DNA of 64,000 nt from Pithys albifrons albifrons (lineage: Eukaryota > Chordata > Aves > Passeriformes > Thamnophilidae), in the NCBI RefSeq assembly GCF_047495875.1, contig NC_092461.1, positions 63,104,299-63,168,298 on the forward strand, in the 5' to 3' direction. This document shows positions 1-11,483 of this stretch, one piece after another (positions within the stretch are counted from its first letter, which is position 1; each line of letters starts with the position of its first letter). The translations under genes and the position numbers were made by a program. Under the pieces are notes generated by a model. The model was given only the letters and a program-made list of their open reading frames with translations. It was not told where the DNA came from and made no database searches.

Positions 1-1257
1 GATCTTCACAGCCTTCCTATGAGGCACCTCAGTTTTATCTCTATATTTTATATGTCAAGATTGTCAAAGAATAAGTCTCACTGAAAGTTATTAGGAGATG
101 GTAGAACAGATCTCTCCTTCAGAGCCCTAAAAGGCAACAAGAACAGTTGGATCATTTGTTTCTTTTTGAGGAGATACAGTTACAGAAAAACATAGTATTG
201 GATGCGTGAATCTTACTCAAAGGGAGAAAAGTACACAAACAGCTGCACATATTTAAGCAAGAACTGTAAGACACAATACACGATCCACGTCCTCCACAAA
301 AAAAACAACCAACCAACCAACCAACCAACCAAAAAAAACCAACCAAAAAAACCCAAACCCCAAAGAATATGAACTAACAGTAACTGGGACCTTGGAAACT
401 TAGTTAAAGAAGTTTTCCAGAGCTCATGGAAGTGAAGTGAGCTGCCTTTGCACCAAGGAGAGGATGGGTGAGCAGAGCAGTAGCTGCAACTGTTCTTGTC
501 TTCTCTTTGCAGCACTGGCCATAACAGCAACAGCCAGTGTGGCTTTCAGGGATACAGCCTAGGCAACCTTACTGCCTCTGGCAGTCTACTCCTCCAGGCA
601 ACCTCAACTAAACCTGGAACTAGCAGAGCATGAAATGACACAGGTACATATTGTTTGTTCATTCCTAAGCACACACACACACAGAGCTGATATGTAAAAC
701 TAATCAGCTGAAGGCTGTACGTTTCTGGAACACGATTTTGCTAATATGCAGAGTGATCTTTTGTTCTAATATTTTTATTTTTCCTATGCAATTCAATTAA
801 TTTGTTTCTCTTTCACTATGCTACATGTCTGCAGAACTGATAAATCAAAGTTGGCAGCTGCAGGTCCAAATCAATAATGAAATGTGCATTCAGAAACTGC
901 TGCAAAATTCATTATACCCCTCCATTCACTGGTGTGAAGCAGAAGGAGGTTTAAGAAAGAAGCTCCAAGCAATGGCAAGTAAAATTCTTTTATTTAACTC
1001 CTTTTGCCCAATATCTGTAAATGCGTTGTGAAGTTCTTGCACTCCAAGATCACAAAGATCTTTAGTAATTGATCTGAAACTCTGCATCTGTCAACTTCTT
1101 TGATAACTCTTGTTGGAAATACTTTCTGTTCAATATTATCTACTTTTATTATTACTACTTAATCAGATACCTGAAAGACTGTAGGACCAGTCTGAATTGC
1201 CATTTTTCTTCTTTCTTTATATCACCCTTTTTCCTTAGCCAATAAATACTGAGCCCT
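1..1257. other. Intronic sequence, no gene seen
   Basis: This is the stretch downstream (in gene direction) of the last C8orf34 exon in the window. I see no splice-bounded coding block on either strand. It holds a CCAA/A-rich low-complexity tract (about 301-362) and a short CA repeat (about 670-682). The rest is unremarkable AT-rich sequence. Confidence 0.6.
301..362. repeat. (CCAA)n / A-C-rich low-complexity tract
   Basis: Six consecutive CCAA-type units are followed by A-rich and C-rich variants. It is a simple microsatellite-like tract; the short ORFs read across it on the minus strand are low-complexity (W/G/L/V/F-rich) and not genes. Confidence 0.85.
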
Positions 1258-1883
1258 TGTTATGGGTTTAGCCAGGTGGGCCTAAATTTAGGTTTTAAAG
1301 TTCAGCTAGGCCTAGGATTGTCAGCTGATTTAAGCTGGGCTGAGCTAGCTCACAGCTGACTTCTTCCAGCCAATAATATTGTATTCCATACCATACTACA
1401 TCATCTCAAAGGGTGTAAAATCCAGTGTGTGGTAGTGGCTTGGTTAGTTCCACCATGGCTGCACTAAGAGGAAGACATCTAGCAGCTCCTCTACTATGCT
1501 AGGCCCTGCTTCTGTTACCTCTGCTTGCATTTTGTTTGCATTCAGGGAAGTAGAAATATTTTGTTGTTATACTTTCTCTTTCTTGCTGAGTGTCTTTTGG
1601 AGTGCTTATGAATTTAGAGTAATGGGCTTTGTATTAATTGGGGAGTGGGAAGTTATTCCTTGTTATATATATGTAACTTGTGTAAGTGTGTGTTATATTA
1701 TAGTATCCTCTTAATTTTCTCTCTTTTCTGTATAAATACATGTAGTTAGTTTCAGCTTAGACCTGGCTTTGGAAGTTTTTTTTTCCTCTCTCCCTCTTCT
1801 TTTCCCCTTAGCTGGTTGGGGGGAGGAGTAACCCTTTTCACTCTGTCTTGGACAGCTGGCGTTTGCCAGCTCAACCCAGGACA
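1258..1883 (+). mobile_element. Solo LTR of an ERVL-type endogenous retrovirus
   Basis: A 626-bp block begins TGTTATGGGTTTAGC and ends GCTCAACCCAGGACA, so the two ends form an imperfect inverted repeat bounded by TG and CA. It is flanked by a perfect 5-bp duplication, gccct, at 1253-1257 and 1884-1888. No internal retroviral sequence is present, so it is a solo LTR left by LTR-LTR recombination. A 5-bp duplication is typical of class III (ERVL-like) elements. Plus orientation is inferred from the start, which resembles the sense start of the provirus LTR at 46595-47130 (TGTAATGGTTTGACC). It is antisense to the host gene. Confidence 0.85.
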
Positions 1884-2714
1884 GCCCTTCTTTCCACTTA
1901 CTTTATGAACCCTGAAGTCTGTTATAAACCAGTATTGCAATGGCTGAACAGGAATTAACATGTCCTCTTACACCTGTCTAAAATTTTGCAAAGACAAACA
2001 ACTATTGTCAAGTTATTTGCCTTAGGAAAAAAGCAATGTTTTTTTTTTACCTATAGTCAAACTCCTGGTGCAATACAACTAGTGTCAAAATCATGATTTT
2101 ATAATTCTTTGAAATTATTTTACTGCTGGTTATATTTTCTGCAAACTTCATATCTGCAACCATTTTCTTAAATTTCAAAATAAAAGAACTAATGGAAATA
2201 TAACAAAGCATAATGTTGCATTCTTTAAATGCGTACATATAAATAACCATATATGTTAACTAGACACCTCTTGTTTCTTAGCTTTCAAGCAAAAGTTAAC
2301 AAAAATCTAAATCACAGTTGAGATAATATAATTCCATATTTCATAATGAAACTTAGAGTTTGAATAATTTTATTCTCTTCTATTTGAAAAATTGAGTATT
2401 ATCTGATAAATTGAATATTTGGTTACCATTTAAAACATACAGACATAATATAAAATGACTGCACTTCCAGCGGGAGCTATATGTGTAAGCCTGTTCTGTC
2501 AACATACGATTTTGTAGAAGATGATAATAATGCATTTGAAAACATCACCTTTCCTAGAATGAAAATTAAAACAGAGAACTTAAAATTCAGAAGAATTATG
2601 CAAATTTAGTTTTCGTCTCTTTAGGATAACTTTTAGCTTTATGCAAAATCTATTTTTTATGAAATCTTAAAACTAGAAAATTTTAAAGGATTATCCATAA
2701 TGGAAGATACTTAC
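1884..2714. other. Intronic sequence, no gene seen
   Basis: AT-rich sequence between the solo LTR and the splice donor of the 2715-2788 exon. I see no coding block, RNA gene or recognisable repeat. Confidence 0.6.
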
Positions 2715-2788
2715 AGATCCTGCCACTTGAGAGGCACTTTGAAATTCATCAATATCTTCTGTAAGTGTTTCAACCCCGGGTACTTGAG
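2715..2788 (-). CDS. C8orf34 homolog, internal exon (74 bp)
   Basis: Third of the three C8orf34 exons in gene order in this window. On the minus strand a pyrimidine-rich acceptor ending TTGGAACAG precedes it and a strong donor GTAAGT follows it. It begins with two bases that complete the codon opened by the 7693-7778 exon and ends in phase 0. It encodes about 24 acidic residues, including ETLTEDIDEFQSASQ. By memory this aligns without gaps to the human segment ending in EEGDEFEKASKLTG. The segment is predicted disordered from composition; no enzymatic domain is visible. The following exon is not found below 2715 and should lie outside the window. Molecular function of C8orf34 is poorly known; some annotations mention an N-terminal cAMP-kinase RII-like region, not encoded here. 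Confidence 0.88.
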
Positions 2789-5700
2789 CTGTTCCAAAGA
2801 GGTAGAAGAGAAATAAATCACTCTAATTAACTAATCATTAGTCACTTTGAAAATACAACGTCTATAAATTTACTGCTGGGAAGGTAATGTCTACTGTAAA
2901 TGCACTACTTTTCAGTTACACTTCAATGGATTTAAATCTATTTCTTATTTTGTCTCTGATTTTTTGCAACATGGAACAGGGTCTCTAACACGAGTACAGT
3001 GATAAGTAAGCTTCCTTCAGCTGCCAAGGTGCCTTGTAGGTTCTTTAATATTAAAATTAAATACTGTTTGTCCTTTACACAAGTGAGTAGTGGATCTTCA
3101 CCTTTAATAAAATTGATAAAATGAGATTTAATTAATCATGTTAAACTAATTGGAATACAATTAAAATTCTTGAAGTTAAATGCTCTGGTCAATTTAGACA
3201 ACATTTAAAAGCCATGTAAGCTATAATTTTTGTCAATACTGTCACATTTGTAATATGACAGGATTTTGTCAGAAGTCTAGAATACCTATTTGATGCATAT
3301 GCAATGACTCAAAACAGATTTTATGTACCCATGTTGAGAAAGAAATTTCCAAGTAACATGCTTTGCAGTTTAACTCTGCCTGACACTGCTAGACATTTAA
3401 ATAATGCATCAGCAGCCCAGGCAAACAAGATGTCCTGATCTTCCCTAGGTTCCACTATTACGCAGACACTCATCAGGGAGGGCCTCATGTTTTCAGACCC
3501 TGATTTTTTAAACACCTCAGACTATATACTTACTATGACTTCAGAATTATATTGAAGTACAGCAACTATGTTTACCACATTAATTGCAAGCACAAATGAA
3601 AGTGGAGGAAGAAGAGGTGATGATGATGTAAAGTTGTGGTCAGAGAACTGTGCAGGAATTGAGAGATGTTGCCACATTTTTGCCACTGTATTATACAGTT
3701 CTCAATCTTAGCTGCCACATATTTGCATCCTTAATTTTTTATCCTGGTCATGCAGTTCCATCTGAAATAACACCATGTGTGTTTCACATATTCAAATTTA
3801 TATTGAACATCCCCAACTTCAAATTATTCCTCTACATCCTAAAGCGTGTTTTGGACTTTCTACTATATGGCTTGAAAGGGAAAATAAAACAAAACAAAAC
3901 AAAAAAACACTCCCCCAGCCCCCCCAAAATAACCAAAAACCCCAACCAAACCAAACCCACCAACTATGTAGAAGCTATACGTTTAAGTTTTATTTAAATT
4001 GGCTGAATGCAAATAACAAAAACCAGTGACTCCTGTTGGATAGGAATGAACTACTGACATGAAAATTGCTCTAGTAAAATTTATTTAGGAAATTAAGAAT
4101 TATTTATCACAATATAATCTGTAGAGCTGCAGACCTAATAGTACAATATAATAGGAAATACCACATTTACACACTGGCATAATACCATAGAATCTATCGC
4201 TTTCAGTTCATTTGTAGTATTCCAGGTAGAGTAATAAAAGAAACAAGATTTTGCTCGCATCTCAGAAATATGTGGAGTTGGTAACTATACTGCAAAGAAA
4301 TTCACATACACAAACAGCTATTTTTCAAGAATTTGAGGAGTGGTTAAGAAGTGCTACACTTTTCATTTGTCCTGTATTGAGATACTCCCTAATAAGTCAT
4401 TGCACTTCAAGCTTCGTTCTACAAGAATGTATAAATTGTAAAAACTATCTGCAATAATGTCTTTTTCTCCTGCCTTATATTATGGCTTCATGCAGAAGAT
4501 AAGGTACTTTTCAGAAAAAAAGAATGAACAAGTGAAGCAAGGTCCTACAGTACTCATAGGAAACTGGGAGCAAATGAACAATAATTGTTTAATGATACTA
4601 TTTCTAAATATTTAAAAAAAAACCCAACACCAAATCAAACAAAAACCACAGTAGGACATTGCTTCTACAATCCCACTAACCTGAAAAACACAATGTGGGC
4701 TGACAGATGCAGATTTTTCTGGATAAATGCTGTCATAGTGTCTACCTTTTGAAGCCTCAGCCACTCTACCCATATATCTCTACAGAAGAGCAGGACTCAG
4801 TGGAGAACTGAGTTCAAGAGACAAACCTGACAGGCTTGGCAGCTACAGGGTAAGTCTTCTGTGCAGTCACCAAAGCTGCTGCTTCTAGTAGAAAACCTAG
4901 CTATTAAATTCTTCCCTTAGATCTTACCTATGAAGCCTAATGGAAAAGAGAAACATTTTTGAGAGGTATAGTTTAGGACATTGAACAGAAATTGCAGCTC
5001 TAAAGTGTCTTGTGTTCCTCCATCTTGAAATCTGATACTGATCTTGAGACCTCTCATTTTTACTACTTAGATCAAACGCAACTCTTGTCATTTCATTATA
5101 ATTATACTAGAGGGAAGTCAATATAGTGGTTAAGCAGAACCAGATCCAGACTGCCAATGGTGCCAGTATAGTGTCTGATGACCTTTGCACATAAGCTACT
5201 ACCTTGACTTTATTAGGTGGAATTGGTTCAAGTGAGGCTTATTTATAAGGGCTGTTAGATCAGATGTGCTGCCAATTACTTCTGAACTTAGTTCATCTGA
5301 AATCCACAGGAGAGATGTTCCACATCTAACAACAATTTCCCACTAACCCAGAAACAGGTAGAAAGCTACCCTCAACTTTGCTGTGCATCAGCCTCTTGCT
5401 TGCATGTTCTTGAATGAATGGTTTGCATCAGCACTTCTTAATGCATAGTTTTCTCTCACTCTGGTCATTGGTACTGATAAGGAACAGCAGAAAATAAATT
5501 CAGATAAACCTGGCAAATGAAACCTGTTAGTCCCTTTTCATTATGTAACACACCTGTAAGAGGACAGAACTAAAAATTCAGTGCAACAATGCCTTAGTTA
5601 CTTAAGGTTTTTCAATAATATCTTTAGGAGTCTCTTTTATCATCTCATACAGATTTATTGGAAATAAATATCAGATGCACAGAGAGCTAGGAATGTGCTG

Positions 5701-7692
5701 CATTTATAGGAAAGACTGATAGAATGGGCAGTTGCCCGAGTTCTGTGCTTGTTTCTAGCCTGTGCCTACTTGTGAAATCCAGCTGTGGCCTTTTTTTCAA
5801 ATCAAAATGTGTTACTAGCCAACAATTTAGGAAAAAAACCCAAAAATATGTGTTTTGAAATGCTGAACATTTCTAAGAGTGCCTCTTAACAGAAATTTGG
5901 CTGTACCTTACTGTTGATCTCAGACTTTTTGCCCTAGAGGCTTTGCTGTCTTCTACCTATATGCCTAACACGTTCATGTATATTCACAGACATGAGGTAG
6001 ATGTGTTTATGACAACATAAATTCATTGTCCCACCTACCAAACTTTTACTCCTTATATTTTATTGAAGGTGGGGGATTTTTAGAAAAAGCCTTTTCCATC
6101 TTCTCTATAGCCATACTGACTGCAGAGAATTCAGAAGCATGTGAAGTGATCCAAGTTACAACAGCTAGAGCACTTTTGTGCTCCATACCCTGTGACCATG
6201 AAAGACTCAGCTTTGATATTACGTGGCATTCAGAACCTTCTGACAGCTTTACCTTCTTTAATCCTGGTGCCTCTGCCATTAAGCAACCAGCTATTTTATT
6301 GAATTAACTACTTTATTGAAGCCTACAGTTTCGGAGGATGGCATGGCAAAGTGGGCATATTTTCACTTCAAGAACAAGGTTATAAGGGAAGGAAAAATGA
6401 AGGATGAGATCTGTTCAAAACAAATTCTTGCATATTCCCTTACCTATTCCAAAGTTACCACCACCTTTCTGGGAACTATTCTTATAACAGAAGAATTTTG
6501 CCCTCCTTTCACAGGACTTGAATGAAGTCGAGTCTAAGTATCTCTTGCTGATAGTCTTCATGATGATTGTAAGGACATCATATTTTGAGATTCTGAGTCC
6601 CTTATTATTTTCTTTAATTAAGTGATCAGTGGCAGATAGAAGGAAAAGCCAATGTCTTGACTGAAACTATGCATTCTCTAAAAACCAGTCTGAAAAGTTT
6701 ATCTTTAAAGACATACTAGTGACTAATGGCTGGTTTACAAATGAGGCAAGAGAAATGAGTGAAAGCTCAGGTTGCCCTAATACCTAATAGCACACATAAT
6801 AGCACTAAATAACAGACAGTGGGACAATTAAACCCAGAAGTTAATTCTGCTTTTATTTTTTTTGTCATTCATTGAACAACATACCTGACTTGTCTGTGGC
6901 TGCTGAAGACCCTACTTAAAATCAAACCCTACATTTAGTACACTCAGCTGGTACTGCCCGACATTTAGGGAATGGGCTGAAAGAATTATCTTTGCAAATC
7001 CTCTGTCCAAATCTCTATTTCTTTCTCTCTCTATTCCAGTGACAGCTAAGAAAATGTTAACCTTCATTAACTTTATCTTTCATAGGAAAGCTGGGCATTC
7101 ATTATCTGGAAAGAGATCCCTTAGGAAGTGCCTTTTCCAGCATTTTAGGAGCTACTCTGTTTCAAAACCTGAGCAGAAATTGAAAAATCTTAGTGTCCTG
7201 TCTGCAGATTAGTGTAACATATGATCATTTTTGTATGAGGAGAAAAATTGTTCTTCAGAACATTGTATAAACTCTTTATTTTTGCTGTATATTGTTTGAA
7301 TCATGTGGATGCATATATAGTATTAAATTCAATATTGCAAAGACCATTCTTTGGCATAGAAGTCAACTGGCAATGAACAGCCCACATCTATGAAATTAAG
7401 TTGTTTTACATCCAAAATAGTGTGCTAACATACAAACTGTCTACTAGGAACAAATTCTGGTCCAAGGAAGCTCTCAAAATATGCCTAGGAATTATTCTGG
7501 AGTGCTAATTGGCCATGACAAAAATCAGGTTAGTGGCTCTTCAAACAGATTTCAAGTGTAAATGATTGAGATCAAATGCCAAGGAACTCTCTCTGAAAGT
7601 GTTTAAACTTTTACAGACATAACCTCTACCCTTAAATTCAAGATGTTGGTGTTTGGGGTTTCTTATGAGCAGCAAATATTTATATAACTTAC
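2789..7692. other. C8orf34 intron (4.9 kb)
   Basis: Bounded by the donor of the 7693-7778 exon and the acceptor of the 2715-2788 exon on the minus strand. It contains A/C-rich low-complexity tracts at about 3885-3961 and 4611-4650. I see no other splice-bounded coding block, RNA gene or dated mobile element. Confidence 0.75.
3885..3961. repeat. A/C-rich low-complexity tract
   Basis: Runs of AAAAC units pass into C-rich and CCAAACC-type sequence. The open frames across it consist of K, N, Q, P and T and are a by-product of composition. Confidence 0.8.
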
Positions 7693-7778
7693 CCTCAGAG
7701 TCTGACACTGCTGGCTCAGATGTCTGAGATACCATGGAGATATCTTCTGGCCTTTCTGCCAAATTATCCCCTTGCAAT
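7693..7778 (-). CDS. C8orf34 homolog, internal exon (86 bp)
   Basis: On the minus strand the acceptor is CATTTTTCCACCATCTAG and the donor is G|GTAAGT, both strong. The first base completes an AG|A arginine codon with the 25041-25176 exon, and the last base G is completed by CT of the 2715-2788 exon. The encoded segment starts LQGDNLAERPED and is rich in S, E and D. The opening LQGDN continues the conserved CSRCAR run of the previous exon, as in human C8orf34. The 7693 and 2715 exons together give a stretch equal in length to the human one by memory, although the middle is divergent. The alternative frame through this exon is also open but lacks the purine-first codon pattern and the C8orf34 match. 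Confidence 0.9.
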
Positions 7779-8289
7779 CTAGATGGTGGAAAAATGCAAT
7801 GAAAACATTTGCAATTATATTCCATGCCCATTATCTCTGACTGCATACCGTACTCACAACATTGTCCTAAATAAAAAGGCAGCGTTGCTGAAAAGCCCAC
7901 ACCCACGGTGCATTCATGGCATCCCAGACTGCCTAGTAACCAAAACAGGCCTGCAAGAAATTCATAGCCAGCTGAATCCTAGCTACGTATTTTGTAGCCT
8001 TATTTAACAAAAGTCAGGCTTTGGTGGTATCACGTGCATATGAAACTGCAAGCTTCCTTCACTCCCTTAAACATTATTTTAATTGAATAGGACTCTACTG
8101 GATGTCGATGTCAAGGTGTTGACAGTGTGGGGACTCCAGGGGTGGCCTTGATAAGGAGAAGCCAGCCAGAAGGCTGTCCTGACCCAGACACAGGTGGTTC
8201 CAGCTGGCTCCAAAAGAACCACAGCAGGGCTGGGCTGAGCCCTTCAGTAAAAATGGTGGTACCTTGGAGAAAACATAGTTAAGGAAGAG

Positions 8290-8902
8290 CAAACAATGCA
8301 AGAGCAGGGAACAGAAAGAGCAGGAAAAAGCAGAGGGAACACCAAGGTCAGAGGAGGAGGTGCTCCATGTTCAGTGCAGATAGTTCCCCGCAGCCTGTGG
8401 CGCGATGCACATGAAAGCCAATATCCACTGCAGCCTGTGGATGACGAATACCACAGTCCTAGAGGGACTGTGGCCCGTGGAGAACCCACAACAGAGCAGG
8501 GTTTTTTCTGAAGTACTGCAGCCATTGGGGAGAGCGCACAGTGGAGCACGTGAAAAGTGTGATGAGAAGGGAAGTGAAGAGAGGAGACATAATGGACTGG
8601 CCACAGGTCTGCCTTCCCCATCTCCCCTGCACTGCTGAAGGGGTGGGGAGAGGAGTCTAGAGTGAAGGAGTGAAGTCTGGCCCAGGAAAAGTGTGGTTTT
8701 AATGTTTGTCTTTCAGTATTTCATTACCTAAATCTATTTTAATTGTGAATAAATTAAACTAATTTTCCCTATGTCCAGCCTGTTTGGCTCATGACAGTAA
8801 CTGGTAAGCAGTTTCCCTGTCTTTATTTTAACCCACAAGCTTTTACTTCCTATTTACTCCTGCTGGGTAAAGAGCAGGCCCTTAGCCAAGGTTAACCCAG
8901 CA
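8290..8902 (+). mobile_element. Decayed avian ERV LTR (probable)
   Basis: This GC-richer island runs into an AATAAA signal (near 8749), then a segment with TTTGGCTCATGACAGTAACTGG, and ends TTAACCCAGCA. That order resembles the R/U5 end of old avian ERVL-type LTRs as I remember them. The upstream part has a matching purine-rich, CCCCTGCACTGCT-like block. The 5' boundary is not clear, similar sequence may start as early as about 8080, and I see no clean TSD, so it is old or truncated. Confidence 0.5.
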
Positions 8903-10099
8903 TAGGGAAATACATGCTAGAATATTTCCTCTTCCTTTTTTAACTTTTAAAAGGAAAATATAGTACTTATGTCAGACCTAATCTTTAGGCTTTCCCGCTA
9001 CACCAGCCAATTGCCATACCTTGACAGCCATTTACAAAAATAATGCTTGTATCTGTTCTTTTAAATGACCATCCCAAGAGTCCCACAATCCTTTCTGAGG
9101 CTCTTAGGAATCTTGAGTACAGACCCTATCCTGAAGAAATGGTTTGTAGCTCTTAATACAATATAACTTCCATTTACATGAAGATTATCTTACCTTGGAT
9201 TTATTCAGACATGAAAAGAATAAGAAAAATGCAAATCAACTTTGCAAAGCCCAGGAATCATAAAAATGCATTGAAGTAAGACCTTGGGGAAAGAAATAAC
9301 TTATCTCTTGGGAAAAAAAAAGTTCTTTTCACTCTGTATTCTTACTCTCTGCAGCTGCTATACACTAAGCTTGAATTAACCTTTGAAACTATGCAGAACT
9401 CCCACATCTGTCCTATCTGAATTTTATATTTTATGACTCTCACAGTTATCTAATACATTTGGACCTTAAGTCATTTGCTTATACTTCTCAACACCATTTC
9501 CCCCCACCCTTCGATTACTTTATAATCATTTATTGCTCTCAGAATGGTTTATTTATGATGGAAAGCTCAATGTAAACTCATAATGTTTCTTACCTAAGAA
9601 GACATAGAACACAAAATTCCTCAAGGCAATGAAAGGTAAAATTCAGAAGCTGTAAACTTAATTTTGAAAAATACTTTCATGAATTCTTTATAGTTCTATA
9701 TCTGGTTTCTAATACTAAATTTGCCAATTCTTTAAAAGCCTACCTTGTCAAACAGGCTTTCCTAAAGATGATAGTTAAACAGAAGCAGATAACTTTGTGC
9801 CATTATCATAAAGATATTCAAATATGGAGAAAACAAATTGCAAATGAAATAACTATGGAAACAAGGAAGATCTCAAAAATCATATAATTTTCCTTAGCAA
9901 TAAAATTTACTTGTCATCCTTCATTACATACATACATAGGTTTACTACAAGCACATTTTCAAGTTTATGAGGATATGCATGGAATTGCAGGAACCAGAAG
10001 TGAGGTACTCTTCTCTACAGACATGTTGGTAGTTTATTTATTCTTAATTAAAAGGACAATTACTCCAACTTTCTCTGCTTATACTGCAGTCATATAAAG

Positions 10100-10235
10100 A
10101 CCTTCTGAAGGGCTGCACAGCACCCTGGGGTATTGGCCAGTCCTCCCAGCTTTCCGTCATCAGCAAACTTGCTGAGGAGACCTCTGTCCCTTCATCCCCA
10201 ATATTATAAGAGTATGCAAAAAGAGGACAAAACTA
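10100..10235 (-). mobile_element. CR1 LINE fragment
   Basis: The stretch with GTCATCAGCAAACTTGCTGA followed by CTCTGTCCCTTCATCC resembles a phrase common in antisense copies of avian CR1. It is short and diverged, and neither end is defined. Confidence 0.5.
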
Positions 10236-11432
10236 TTTCTTCTACATTCCTTGAATGAGTCACAGCATAATAAAATCCTATATTGTCTCATCAGGGCAAG
10301 GACACAGCGAATATTAAAAACAGACTCAAGATTCAAATTGCAGATTTTTTTTTTCATGTTAAGCACGTTGCTGAACTCAAGTATTTAGGGTTTTTGCTTC
10401 TTTCAACACAGATTGTTGGGGTAGAGGGCATGCCATCAAGATGAGGATATTGCAATTTGATACTTCAGTAAAAGTCACGTATTTTACCGGATGAAAAAAT
10501 GCATGACCTATTTGACAAGAAAATAAATGTTGACAATATCGACAGTCCAGTTGAGTTTACTGCTCTTCTTTACTGTAATCAGCTACAAGGCATGTCATGC
10601 ACTTCCCCATTCTTTTCACATGACAGAACCAGTGGTCTTGTTTTCAAAGCTCTCTGATACTTATTAGCGAATGAGCTATTAAAAGGACAGTTTCTGGACA
10701 TGATGGTAATTGGTGCTTTAGAAAGATGATAAATTGATGACTCCACTTAAATAATAAAAAGAAAGAGATAAGATGATGCTACAAAACAATTCCTTATATG
10801 AATCCAAAATCCATCTAATAGCATCCTAAACTGACTAATTATAATGGGTGTCTGATGAAGTGTGGGGATAGTGCAGATGGAAGGAGAGAGAAAGCATGAG
10901 TAGGTGTGATTTCTCCACTTGTACCATTCTTAATGCAGTAGACCTTATACAGCTGCAGAATTCCTAGACAATATGTACTGGAATTAAACCGTATCTTGGG
11001 GAAAAACCCTCAGATAATGGTTAGGAAACTGAATTAGAATTGTGGTGTTTTTCTCCACAACTTAAAGTTGGCATGCATTTTCAGATTTGAAATTTGTAGA
11101 AATATTTACGCTTGAGAAAATGGACTCTTAAGAGGTAAACCTAAGCCCAGCTTTGAGGGCAACTACAGATACGTCTATACTTGAGCATGTACATGAGTGC
11201 AAGTACAGATGCAGGACAAATTCCTATCTAAGAACTCCTCCACTGTACTAAATGTACATATACACTACGATTGTTCTCTATGCCAACACTGTTGTTCTGT
11301 GACATTCTTAAAATGAGCAGTAAATAAAATTAAACTTGATGTTTTATCAGAATATAACCATTAAAAAAAAGTAAGTCACATAATATTTCCAAGCAGTATG
11401 TTAGATTAATAAAAACAATGACAAACACTTAC

Positions 11433-11483
11433 AAGCATAGGTACTTTCTAACATCAGGGCGTAATTAGAAGGCATGAAGTATT
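11433..11483 (-). other. Candidate cassette exon (51 bp)
   Basis: On the minus strand the block lies between a good acceptor (CATTTCTTGGTTTTCAG) and a strong donor (GTAAGTG). In the phase delivered by the 25041 exon it would read five residues and then TAA, so inclusion would terminate C8orf34. Only the phase starting with two bases is fully open. It could be a regulated stop-containing exon, an exon of an unrecognised isoform, or a chance pair of splice-like sites. I have no homology support. Confidence 0.3.

Noticed and set aside
3650..4029. Plus-strand frames across an A/C-rich tract
   Set aside because: The peptides are driven by low-complexity AAAAC and CCAAACC units.
9747..9764. Another 18-bp microexon-like block flanked by TTTAG and GTAGGC on the minus strand
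   Set aside because: The donor is weak, and there is no homology or neighbouring support. The phase fits but is not convincing.
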